Source: an uncultured Desulfatitalea sp.
GTDB taxonomy: Bacteria; Desulfobacterota; Desulfobacteria; Desulfobacterales; Desulfosarcinaceae
Assembly (NCBI GenBank): GCA_937868765.1
Contig: CALMNL010000004.1
Span: 1,562,749 to 1,626,748 of the forward strand
Direction: 5' to 3'
DNA length: 64,000 bases
Part shown: positions 54,509-62,878 of the stretch, piece after piece
Numbering within the stretch: the first letter of the stretch is position 1
Layout: every line of letters starts with the position of its first letter
Notes under the pieces: generated by a model
The model's database searches: none
Told to the model about the DNA's origin: nothing
What the model saw: the letters and a program-made list of their open reading frames with translations, nothing else
Position numbers and translations under genes: made by a program

Positions 54509-55390
54509 TCACTCTGTTTCCAATGGGGCCGCCGGCCCGAACACCCTGAAGGCAATGGCTCCCTTGCCTTGCTGCTTGACCTCATACATGAGGCGGTCTG
54601 CGGCCGAAAGCGCCTGCTCCGGCGGAAAGGCCGGGCCCAGAAACGTGACGACGCCGATGCTGCAGGAAACCTTCCAGAATCGCGCACAGACCGATTCCTG
54701 GAGTTTGTGAGCGAGCTTGGCGATCAGTTGCCGCGCGCCCCGGTCGTCGGTATCGGGCAGCACCAGCGCGAACTCGTCGCCGCCCAGCCGGGCCACCGTG
54801 TCCGATTCGCGCAACGATCCTTTCAGTGCTTCCCCAAGGGCTTGCAGCACCAGGTCGCCACCGGCGTGCCCGTGCAGGTCGTTCACCCGTTTGAAGTCAT
54901 CCACATCCACGTAAGCGAGGGTCAGGGCGCTCTTTCGACGGCCGGCGACCGCCACCTCATGTCGGAGCTGGTCCTCGAAGGCGCGGCGGTTGAACAATCC
55001 CGTCAAGCCATCGGTGAGGGCCAGGCGTTTCTGCCGCGCCAGACTTCTATGGATCAAGTCCAGCAGCCAACCGACGATCGCGAGAAATAGAAACCGAATG
55101 AATTCGTTCCAGATTTCGATGGAAGAATGGGTATACTGTCTTCCGGCGGCAAAGTCGGCCACGTACCAGCTCAAGCAGGAGAGGACGGCGATGAGGACAC
55201 CGGCATACCGGCCGGCATACCAGGCGGCCACGGCGACCGGACCGACGTACAGCAATGAGAACGATGCCTCGTATCCGGTGAGGTAATCGAACCACCCCAC
55301 GATCAGGACGCCCGACGCGGCCAGCGCAAATATCTGCACCGGGGGGCGGGGCGCGAGGCGCTGATTGATGGTCCATAGCAGGCGGGTCAT
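54509..55390 (-). CDS. Membrane-anchored diguanylate cyclase
   Basis: A 293-residue GGDEF protein. The N-terminal half (about 15-115) has four or five hydrophobic segments (VQIFALAASGVLIVGWFDYL, LLYVGPVAVAAWYAG), followed by a short linker and the cyclase domain. It has RLGGDEFALVL, with RESD five residues before GGDEF, so catalytic and feedback sites are intact. The ATG at 55390 is preferred (GGGGA upstream) over those a few codons earlier. It lies about 140 bases downstream of the PAAR-like gene, on the same strand, with no clear terminator between. Confidence 0.93.
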   Translation of the reverse strand: MTRLLWTINQRLAPRPPVQIFALAASGVLIVGWFDYLTGYEASFSLLYVGPVAVAAWYAGRYAGVLIAVLSCLSWYVADFAAGRQYTHSSIEIWNEFIRFLFLAIVGWLLDLIHRSLARQKRLALTDGLTGLFNRRAFEDQLRHEVAVAGRRKSALTLAYVDVDDFKRVNDLHGHAGGDLVLQALGEALKGSLRESDTVARLGGDEFALVLPDTDDRGARQLIAKLAHKLQESVCARFWKVSCSIGVVTFLGPAFPPEQALSAADRLMYEVKQQGKGAIAFRVFGPAAPLETE

Positions 55391-55530
55391 GATACTCATC
55401 CCCAACGCTTCAATTCTTGTTCCGGGGCTTTGCCTGTATCGATTCTTACCTTGAATGCTTCAGGAATCAAGGCCCGGGTTGGGGTTGGTCTGGTTCGCGC
55501 ATCGATTCTGGCCGATGCAAGCGGCCGCCA

Positions 55531-55929
55531 TCACCCGATCATGACCTTGGTCTGGCTCGGCAGGCCGTTGACCCCGACGGTGTTGCGGTTGTTCATGGTC
55601 ACGCTGTCGCTGAGGCGCACGGCCGGCGCGCCTTCCAGAAACACCTTGGGGCTGGAGGTCACATATTCGATGGGGCCCATGATGGTGTTGGAGACGGCGC
55701 CCCCACCGCCCGAGGCCCCGGGCTGGTCCCCCATGGTGGGGGTCACCTTGGACATGAGGTTGAGGGCCGGGGCATTGACGATGAAGACCTTCTTGGTGAC
55801 CGGCATCGCCCCCGCGGGCATGCCCGTGGCCGGGTACGGAACCGGCACCGTGGCGGTGCCGACCACGGTCTTGCAGACATCCGGCGCCGTGGCGGCGATC
55901 TGGCCGCCGGCCATGGTGGTGGCGAACAT
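55531..55929 (-). CDS. PAAR-like DUF4150 protein (T6SS spike tip)
   Basis: A 132-residue protein matching the DUF4150 pattern: MFATTMAGGQ, PDVCKTVVG, VPVPYPATG, NLMSKVTPTMGDQPG, VSNTIMGP and a final SQTKVMIG. PAAR-like proteins cap the VgrG spike of the type VI secretion system and may carry effectors. This one ends with the fold and has no C-terminal toxin domain. It is the last gene of the vgrG cluster, 10 bases after the DUF3540 gene. Confidence 0.92.
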   Translation of the reverse strand: MFATTMAGGQIAATAPDVCKTVVGTATVPVPYPATGMPAGAMPVTKKVFIVNAPALNLMSKVTPTMGDQPGASGGGGAVSNTIMGPIEYVTSSPKVFLEGAPAVRLSDSVTMNNRNTVGVNGLPSQTKVMIG

Positions 55930-55939
55930 GGTTTCCTCC

Positions 55940-56593
55940 TTATCCGATATGGACGCTGCGGCCGTCGATCTTCACATCTTCGTTGGATATCACCGCAACC
56001 CTTCCCCCGCGTACATCCACTCCTGCCCGGGCCTGGACCGCGACTCTGCCCGCGCGGGTCTCTTCCAACCCCTCGATCCGGCGGAAGAGGTGGTTCAACC
56101 GCTGGAACACGTGCCGGGCGGTCAGGTCCAGGCGCTCGCAGACCCCTGCGGCGCGGCGCGCCGAAAAGGAAAACAGGCGGCTCAACAGGGTGAGGGTTCT
56201 GAAGCGCAGCCGCCCCTCGTCCCCCTCGATCCTGACGAACGGGGCCTGGATCGTCGCCGCCTCCTGGGGTGCCACCTCCACCTGCCGACCGGTCAACGAT
56301 AGTCGGCCGCCGTGGGCTTCCATGGCCAGATCGCCATCTACGCAGAGGCAGGTGGCCGCTTTGCTGCCGGCCAGCACCGCCATGATGAAGATCCCCTCCG
56401 CCCCGGCGTCCACCGCCAGGACCAGGTCCATCGCCTCGGGCTTGACCAGGCAGCCTTTGGCCCGACGGGCCCGCAGCACCCTTCCATCACTCAGCCCCAC
56501 CACGTATCCGATGGCTTCGGCATGCAGTATGGATGCGGTCAAAAGCATCGCCCCGGCAGCGGTCGGGCGTTTTATGGGCAAAATGGATGGCAT
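55940..56593 (-). CDS. DUF3540 protein (T6SS-associated)
   Basis: A 217-residue protein with the DUF3540 layout: an N-terminal beta domain (YVVGLSDGRVLRARRAKGCLV), a central segment LTLLSRLFSFSARRAAGVCERLDLTAR, and a C-terminal beta repeat (VRGGRVAVISNEDVKIDG). DUF3540 genes occur almost only in vgrG-DUF2169-PAAR islands; their role in loading or spike assembly is not defined. GGAGGAG precedes the ATG. It lies 25 bases after the pentapeptide gene. Confidence 0.87.
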   Translation of the reverse strand: MPSILPIKRPTAAGAMLLTASILHAEAIGYVVGLSDGRVLRARRAKGCLVKPEAMDLVLAVDAGAEGIFIMAVLAGSKAATCLCVDGDLAMEAHGGRLSLTGRQVEVAPQEAATIQAPFVRIEGDEGRLRFRTLTLLSRLFSFSARRAAGVCERLDLTARHVFQRLNHLFRRIEGLEETRAGRVAVQARAGVDVRGGRVAVISNEDVKIDGRSVHIG

Positions 56594-56618
56594 GGCCGGT
56601 CTCCTCCAGTTTCTGGGT

Positions 56619-57686
56619 TTACTTCGTGCTGCTCAGCGGTGATTTCCATATCTCCGCAGCGAGCAATTCCGGGTTGGTCTTGCGGACGTGGGTCAGGTCG
56701 GCCCCCTCCCAGCGCGCGCGGCCGGGGTCCAGAGCGTGCAGGTTGGCGCCCTTCAGGTCGGCCCGGGTGAAATCGGCGCCGTCGATGCGTGCATGGGAGA
56801 AATCGGTGTGCGCCAGCCTGGCACCTCTAAAGCGCGCCTGGCTGCAATCCGCCTGGCGGAAAAGGGCGTTGGGGGCAGCCATTCCCGCCAGGTCGGCTCC
56901 TGCCAGCGAGGCGCCCGAAAAGTTGGCGGTGTAAAAGTCGGCCCCAGAGAGGTCGGCGCCGTCCAGAACGGCCCCCTGAAAGGCGGCATAGGCCCCCCGG
57001 GCCCCGCGGAACGTGGCGCCTTGGAGTTTCGCCCCGCTCAGAACGACGCGCGCAAGGTCCAGGCCGCTGAAGTCCGCGCCGGTCAGGATCGCCTCGGTCA
57101 GGACCGCCTGGGTCAGCCGGCACCCGACCCAGGAGAGGCCCGCCAGGCAGGACCCCTTCAGGATCGCCATCGTCAGGTCGGCGCCGTCGAGACGGCAGCG
57201 GCTCAGATCGGCATCCGGCACGGTCCAGCGGGTCAGGTCGGCCCCGGAAAAATCGGTTTCCGCCAGCGGGCAGCTGAAAATGGACGCATTGACCAGGGCC
57301 GCACCCGCGAACCGGGCGCCGGTCAGATCGGCATGGGATACGACGGCATCGGTGAAATCGGCCTGGCCGAAGTCGCCACCGGCAAGGTCCGACGCCTGGA
57401 TCAGGCACCCGCGCCAGATGGTCCGGCGGGCCTGGATGCCGGTCAGGCGGCATTGGTCGAAGCGCGCCTCGGTCAAATCCGCACCCGCCAGGTTCGCGCC
57501 GCTCAGGTCTGCGCCGACGAACCGGCAGCCTCTCAGCGATGCGCCTTCGAGATTCGCACCCTGCAGCGAGCTTTCCAGCACCAGGAGGCCGTCCAGACGC
57601 AGTCCGGCCAGGGCCTGCCCCGCCAGGTCGGCCCCGGTCAGCACCTCACCTCGAATTTGCTGCTCTATGCGTTCTTCCAATGCCAT
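56619..57686 (-). CDS. Pentapeptide-repeat protein
   Basis: A 355-residue protein made almost wholly of A(D/N)LxX pentapeptides from about residue 15 to 345, such as ANLEGASLRGCRFVGADLSG. Such repeats form a right-handed quadrilateral beta helix. In T6SS islands they accompany DUF2169 proteins and may act as scaffold or chaperone. No signal peptide and no other domain was seen. It is 18 bases after the DUF2169-pentapeptide gene. The long plus-strand frames over this gene are mirror images of the repeat. Confidence 0.88.
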   Translation of the reverse strand: MALEERIEQQIRGEVLTGADLAGQALAGLRLDGLLVLESSLQGANLEGASLRGCRFVGADLSGANLAGADLTEARFDQCRLTGIQARRTIWRGCLIQASDLAGGDFGQADFTDAVVSHADLTGARFAGAALVNASIFSCPLAETDFSGADLTRWTVPDADLSRCRLDGADLTMAILKGSCLAGLSWVGCRLTQAVLTEAILTGADFSGLDLARVVLSGAKLQGATFRGARGAYAAFQGAVLDGADLSGADFYTANFSGASLAGADLAGMAAPNALFRQADCSQARFRGARLAHTDFSHARIDGADFTRADLKGANLHALDPGRARWEGADLTHVRKTNPELLAAEIWKSPLSSTK

Positions 57687-57704
57687 ACAGGGCCTTTCTT
57701 GCGC

Positions 57705-60275
57705 TTAATGGGGCGGGGTCAACAGCGTCGCCTGAAGGTTGGCTCCGCGGGTATCGGTTTCTTTGAAAGCGGCGCCGTAAAGGTCCACGCCGTAAAGGCT
57801 GGCCTCCTGCAGATCGACCTTTTCCAGCGTGGCATGGCGCAGGGAGCCCTGGAGCAGGTCGATACCGCCCAGGTCCGAAGCTATGAAAGTTGCTTTCATG
57901 AAGCTGCCGCCCCTGGCCGTGACATTGCGCAGGTTCGATCTTTCGAAGAGCGACCGGCTGAAATCGCCGCCGTCCAGGGCCGCACCCGCCAGGTCGACAT
58001 CGATGAAATGGGCGCCGCCCAGGCACGCTTCGGCCAGATCGACGCCGCCGAGCCGGACGCCGTTCAGTACCGTTCCCGGTCCGCCCCGGGCACCGCGCAG
58101 AAACGCACCGCGCAGATCGCTCTTTCGGGCCGTGGCGCCGAAGAGCCGCAGGCCGGGTGCCCGGACCTCCGCCAGGCAGGCGTTGTCCAGATTGGCATCG
58201 GAGCAATCCGCACCGGAGAGATCGCCGCCCTTGAAGTCGGTTGCCGCCAGACAGGCGTCGCTGAAATCGGTTGCCTGCGCCGCGGCGCCCGGCAACCGGC
58301 AACCCGTCAGGTCCGCCCGGCGCAGGAGCGCCTGCGACAGCCGGGCGGCGGAAAGATCGGCGTGGCGGAATTTGGCCCCGGTCCAGTCGCCGGCCGTCAG
58401 GTCGGCCCCGGCCAGGTGCGCCTCACCGAAGTCGGCTTCCGGCCCGCTGCTCCCCCTGAGCAGGGCGCCGGTCAGATCCGCGCCTCGGAAATCGGCGGCC
58501 TGCAGTACGGCGCCGGTAAAGATCGCGCCCTGGAGTCTGGCGCCGGCAAAGACGGCCCTGTCGAGGATGGCATTCGTAAAATCGGCCCCCTGCAGATCGC
58601 AGCCGCTGAAATCTTCACCGGAAGCCGAGATGCCCCGCAACCCCGTGCCGGCGCGGTGGCGCGCCATGACTTCGCCGGCGTTCAAGGCCGCCGCGACCGG
58701 TAGGGCCGTTTCATCGCAGCGGGTTTCTTCCCGGACCGTCTCGCTAGCCTGGGACCAACTGTCGAGCGCTGCTTGTGCGTCCGCCATGGAGGGGATCTGC
58801 CCCTGGATCTCCTCGGGCAGCTTGCCCGGCAGATCGGCCTCGGTCAGGTTGGCCGCGGCCAACCGGTCCCGGGATTGGGCCAGCAGGTCTTTTACCTGGC
58901 CCTGGAGCGCCGCCGGGTCGGCAGCGCCGGTTTTTTCCGGTCCATACTTCGCCAGCAGTTCTTCCCGGCTGAGGCCGATCTGCCGCAGACGTTCGTCCGT
59001 GCTCTTTTCGAACTGTTCGATCTCCGCGGTCAGGCTTTCCAGGGAGACGTTTTCACCCTTTTCTTCGACGCCGTACTTCTGGAGCAGTTCTTCCCGGCTC
59101 ATGCCCAGGGCCCGCAGGCGCTGCTCCGAGTCCGCCTCCAATGCCGCCACTTGCCGATTCAGCGCTTCGATGTCCGGCAAGGCGGGCGGCGGCGCGGCCT
59201 CTGCCGAATCACCGGACGCCGCGGCTTCCGGTTGCGGCGCGGCCTCAAATTCCGGTGCCGGTGGCGTCGCCAGCGCCGCCCGCATTTGATCGAAGTACTT
59301 TGCTGCGGGTTGGGGGGCTTCGGCTTGCCACTCCCAGGCCGCCATCAGGACGGTGATGTCGTCGAGGTCTTCGTCGGCCACCGGCAGGCTGCCCCGGAAA
59401 AGGAGGATGCCCTGCAGCGCATCGGGGTACAGCATCAGGGTCTCGGCCCGGTTCTCCACTTCGATCAACTCTTTGTCTTTCCCTCGCACCTGTTCGACGA
59501 AGATCCGGACCCGCAGCCGGGGCAGCGTGGAGACGATGGTGTGCTTCTCCGGATGCAGCCCGGTCAATCGGATCTCTTCGTCGCCCCGGAAAAAACCCAT
59601 CAGGCGCTGGTCTTCGGGGGCCGTGTGGAAGTACTCCGGCGCGGCGTCCTGGGGCAGATCGGGCCAGCGCTCGGCCAGCCAGGCCGCATCGAAATGTCCC
59701 AGCAAGGATTGCCGCTGGGGCCAATCGGGGGGATAGGGTTCCAATCCGGCCGGCCGGGGTGTTTCGTTCGCTGCCGTCATGACTTTGTCCGGGTACTGGA
59801 CGTTGGGCAGCGGACGCCGGCCGTCGGCTTCGACCCGAAACCCTTTGCCCAGGGGGTTCAAGCCATACCCCGGACCGCCGAAGGCGTTGTGCCAGGTCAG
59901 CGGCAGGCGCGTGAACACGGCCGGAACGCCGGGGGCGCCCGTCGGTGTCCAGAAGCGATCGCCGGTGACCTGAAGGGTCTTGGCCAGATGGCCCACCTGC
60001 ACCGTGATTTCGATCCCGGTGGTGGGTTGGACGGCGCAGGCCGTGGCGTGCACGAGGAACTCGCCCGCGGGTTTGGGAAACCCCTGGTCCAGCATCTCGC
60101 CCTCGCCCAGTCGGGCCATGACCGTGGCCCACAGTTCGGCTTCTGAAAGCATTCGCCGATCCTCGGGCCCATCCAGAGAGAAGCACGCCATGACGGCCAC
60201 CGAAAGCGACGGCTTTCCATCCAGGCGACAGGGGGTGGCCAACAGGGCCAGGTTGTCGGGCTTGACGATCTTCAT
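57705..60275 (-). CDS. DUF2169 protein fused to pentapeptide repeats (T6SS adaptor candidate)
   Basis: An 856-residue protein. Residues 1-310 form DUF2169 (MKIVKPDNLALLATPCRLDGK, and AFGGPGYGLNPLGKGF). Residues about 315-545 are an Ala/Pro/Glu-rich and coiled-coil linker with three repeats of a 42-residue unit (SREELLQKYG at 393, SREELLAKYG at 436, TEADLPGKLP at 478). Residues about 551-850 are pentapeptide repeats. DUF2169 proteins are described as adaptors that help load PAAR-borne effectors. The start is one base after the vgrG stop (TGAGATG), indicating translational coupling. Confidence 0.88.
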   Translation of the reverse strand: MKIVKPDNLALLATPCRLDGKPSLSVAVMACFSLDGPEDRRMLSEAELWATVMARLGEGEMLDQGFPKPAGEFLVHATACAVQPTTGIEITVQVGHLAKTLQVTGDRFWTPTGAPGVPAVFTRLPLTWHNAFGGPGYGLNPLGKGFRVEADGRRPLPNVQYPDKVMTAANETPRPAGLEPYPPDWPQRQSLLGHFDAAWLAERWPDLPQDAAPEYFHTAPEDQRLMGFFRGDEEIRLTGLHPEKHTIVSTLPRLRVRIFVEQVRGKDKELIEVENRAETLMLYPDALQGILLFRGSLPVADEDLDDITVLMAAWEWQAEAPQPAAKYFDQMRAALATPPAPEFEAAPQPEAAASGDSAEAAPPPALPDIEALNRQVAALEADSEQRLRALGMSREELLQKYGVEEKGENVSLESLTAEIEQFEKSTDERLRQIGLSREELLAKYGPEKTGAADPAALQGQVKDLLAQSRDRLAAANLTEADLPGKLPEEIQGQIPSMADAQAALDSWSQASETVREETRCDETALPVAAALNAGEVMARHRAGTGLRGISASGEDFSGCDLQGADFTNAILDRAVFAGARLQGAIFTGAVLQAADFRGADLTGALLRGSSGPEADFGEAHLAGADLTAGDWTGAKFRHADLSAARLSQALLRRADLTGCRLPGAAAQATDFSDACLAATDFKGGDLSGADCSDANLDNACLAEVRAPGLRLFGATARKSDLRGAFLRGARGGPGTVLNGVRLGGVDLAEACLGGAHFIDVDLAGAALDGGDFSRSLFERSNLRNVTARGGSFMKATFIASDLGGIDLLQGSLRHATLEKVDLQEASLYGVDLYGAAFKETDTRGANLQATLLTPPH

Positions 60276-60276
60276 C

Positions 60277-62862
60277 TCATCCTAACCTGAGCAGGCCGCC
60301 ATCGGCCTGGAAAAAACCAGGGGTCACGATCAGCCGCGATGCGCCCACCTTGACGCTGCCAAATGCGCCCCCCTCGATGCTGAACCCTCCGGGGGACTTG
60401 ACGAGGACGCCGGTCTTGCCCTGCAGCATGGCCATGGACACGGCATCGACGGCCACCATGGCACCGGTGACCTTGACACCCGCTTTGCTGGCGTCCACGG
60501 CATTGACCGGATCGCTGCCCAGCCGGGCGTTGACGGGCGTCAGGTTGACGAAACCGCCCACGGGATTGACGCTCAGCCGGGCGATAAGGGGATTGAGCGT
60601 CAGCAGGCCGCCGTAGCCGGTCAGCGGCGGCGCGGTCTTGAGGGCCGTGAAGTAGGCCTTCTTGATCTTCCACATCACCAGGGCCGCGGCGATGGTGACC
60701 CCGGTGACCGCCATTTTCTTCTCCAGGGACGAATGCAGGATGCCGGCCGTGCAGCCGGCCGCGGTGGTGGTCACGCTCAGGGCCAGGCTGACCAGGAAGG
60801 CGGTTTTCAGGGCCCGGTAGGGCGCTTCCATGGGCGGCAGAAAGCCGCCGCCGATGACCACCTCCTTCTCGCCGCCGATGAGGGTCTTGCCGTTGATGTT
60901 GATATAGTCTCCGCCGCAGAAGCGGGTGATGTCCGAGGCGCTGTACTCCGACCCGCCCCACAGCAGGTCGCGGCTGTGGGGGCCTCCGGCCACCGTCGTG
61001 TTCATGCCCAGGGCGAAGGCGCTCATGACGCCCACGGCCACCTTGCTGTGGTTGCCCAGGGAGATGGAGCTGTCGGACACCTGGGTGACCCGGTTCACGG
61101 AGTGGTTGGTCGAAAGCTCGATGCCCGACACCGCCCGGCCGACCCGCACCTTGCTCTGATTCGTAAAGCCCGGAATGTTCGCGGAGACGCCGAAGGCCTC
61201 GAGAGGCGTGGCGGCGGCCATTACGATCTCGCCGCGAACGCCTTCGTCCTCGAGGCTCAGCCATTGTTCCTGGCTGGCCGATTCCAGGTCGATGCCCGGG
61301 TCGTCGGCGTCGTCGTTCATCCGCAGGCGGTTGCCTTTGGCCGTCTCCAGATCGACATGGGCCTTGTCCTTTTGATCCCCCAGGGTCAGGCTGTTGCCGC
61401 CGGCCGTGCGCAGGACGTTGGCGGAGAGGTTGACGTCCCTGACCATCGGTTGCTGCATGGAGTTGGGGATGGTGCCGGCAATGAACGGCTGATCGGGGTC
61501 GCCATCCCGGAAGGCCACCATGACCTCGGTCCCTTTGAGCAGGGGGAAGTGCATGCCATGATTTTCGCCCCCATAGGGAGATGCCATCCGGATCCAGCAC
61601 GATCCTTTTCCCGGTGGCCTTTCTTTGCCGAGGGTGAGGAAGCGCAGCTTATACTCCCCGTTTTCGTTGATCTCCGCATAGCGGCCGCTGCCTTCTCCGT
61701 CGACCATGGCCGTGAGCGTGCCGCTGATGCACGGTTTGGGCGTCCGGCGCTCCGGCCGGTACTGAAGCGCTCCGGGAATGAGCTCCAACCGGTTCCAATA
61801 GGTGCGGCGGGCAGGGTCTCCGGCGAAATCGATGCCCAGACCGTTCAGGTAGTTGCCGGGCTGTTGCCCCTGGTGGGTGGCCCCCACCACGAGATATTGC
61901 TGGTTGAAATCGGCCCGGTAATGCTGGGTCAGGCTGAACAGCGCGCCCGCCCGCAGGCCCACGGCGGCGCTTTCCGCGCTGAAGATTCGTTCCTGGCACT
62001 GGATCGCACCGGCCCGAATCGCAGCCAGGCGCTTGCCTTCCACAGAAGTGCGGAAATACACGTCGGTCATCACGATCTCGCCCACGCCATCCGGCTTTAC
62101 GGCGGCGGATTCTTCCAGCAGCCCCAGAGAGGATTTCTGGTAGTTGTAACTTTTCAGAACCACGCACCGGGGCAGCAGTTGGCGCCGCATGCAGAGGATC
62201 GGGACGGCCGATTCATCATGCTCCGCATCCTGCAATAAGGCCTCATGAAACCTGAAGGGTGCAGCGATCAGTTTATGGGCGCCTGGCCCGCTGGCGATCA
62301 CGATGCTTTCGCTGCCGCTTTCTTCCTCGAAGAAGTAATAGAGCCCTTCCCGCTCCATCAAGCGGGTCACGAAGTGCAGCAGACTCTCCTGATACTGACA
62401 TATAAAGGGCAGGGGGACATCCGGCCAGCTGAGCGGTTTGGGGCGCAGGACCGGCGTGTGGTGCGCCCCATCGAAGATCTGTCGGACCACCTCCGGGATC
62501 GGTTGGCCGTCGATGTAGATTTCCGACTGGATCTGCTTGGCCAGGTTGATGATGGCCGGCATGACCACCACCCGGTACAGGTTGAACCCGCCCGTTCGTC
62601 CGGTCTGTTCGATCTCCACCGCCACCCCCCGGTAGGCCGTTTTGCGACCGGTTGCCGGGCCGCCGATGGTGAAGACGGCACTCTGATTGATGAGCCCGTC
62701 CAGGTCCGGGGCCTTGGCGGCAAAATCGATGACGAAGCGATAGGGTTGCGAGAGCCGTTCTTCGCCCTCGAAGCGGATCACGATCACGCTGCCCGCGGAT
62801 TGGCCCGGGAACTCGAGAGAAAAGGTACGCGCAAAGGGTGCGTTGGACGGTGGGGTCGTCAT
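60277..62862 (-). CDS. vgrG: Type VI secretion tip protein VgrG with C-terminal extension
   Basis: An 861-residue spike protein. The gp27-like part spans about 10-370 (RFEGEERLSQPYRFVIDF, LLHFVTRLMEREGLYYFFEE), the OB-fold/gp5 part is about 380-470 (GSCWIRMASPYGGENHGMHF, GDPDQPFIAGTIPN), and a beta-helix stretch follows to about 670. Beyond the usual end, residues 680-861 include two hydrophobic segments (about 687-708 and 717-732) and a Gly/Val-rich tail. There is no known enzyme motif in the tail. GGAGG lies before the ATG. The gene follows the methyltransferase-like gene by 16 bases. Confidence 0.95.
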   Translation of the reverse strand: MTTPPSNAPFARTFSLEFPGQSAGSVIVIRFEGEERLSQPYRFVIDFAAKAPDLDGLINQSAVFTIGGPATGRKTAYRGVAVEIEQTGRTGGFNLYRVVVMPAIINLAKQIQSEIYIDGQPIPEVVRQIFDGAHHTPVLRPKPLSWPDVPLPFICQYQESLLHFVTRLMEREGLYYFFEEESGSESIVIASGPGAHKLIAAPFRFHEALLQDAEHDESAVPILCMRRQLLPRCVVLKSYNYQKSSLGLLEESAAVKPDGVGEIVMTDVYFRTSVEGKRLAAIRAGAIQCQERIFSAESAAVGLRAGALFSLTQHYRADFNQQYLVVGATHQGQQPGNYLNGLGIDFAGDPARRTYWNRLELIPGALQYRPERRTPKPCISGTLTAMVDGEGSGRYAEINENGEYKLRFLTLGKERPPGKGSCWIRMASPYGGENHGMHFPLLKGTEVMVAFRDGDPDQPFIAGTIPNSMQQPMVRDVNLSANVLRTAGGNSLTLGDQKDKAHVDLETAKGNRLRMNDDADDPGIDLESASQEQWLSLEDEGVRGEIVMAAATPLEAFGVSANIPGFTNQSKVRVGRAVSGIELSTNHSVNRVTQVSDSSISLGNHSKVAVGVMSAFALGMNTTVAGGPHSRDLLWGGSEYSASDITRFCGGDYININGKTLIGGEKEVVIGGGFLPPMEAPYRALKTAFLVSLALSVTTTAAGCTAGILHSSLEKKMAVTGVTIAAALVMWKIKKAYFTALKTAPPLTGYGGLLTLNPLIARLSVNPVGGFVNLTPVNARLGSDPVNAVDASKAGVKVTGAMVAVDAVSMAMLQGKTGVLVKSPGGFSIEGGAFGSVKVGASRLIVTPGFFQADGGLLRLG

Positions 62863-62878
62863 GATCGGAGCCTCCGGT

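Noticed and set aside
56688-58703. Plus-strand frame of 671 codons with regular QVG/EIG-like repeats
   Set aside because: The regularity is the complement of the pentapeptide repeats on the minus strand, so it is not an independent repeat protein.
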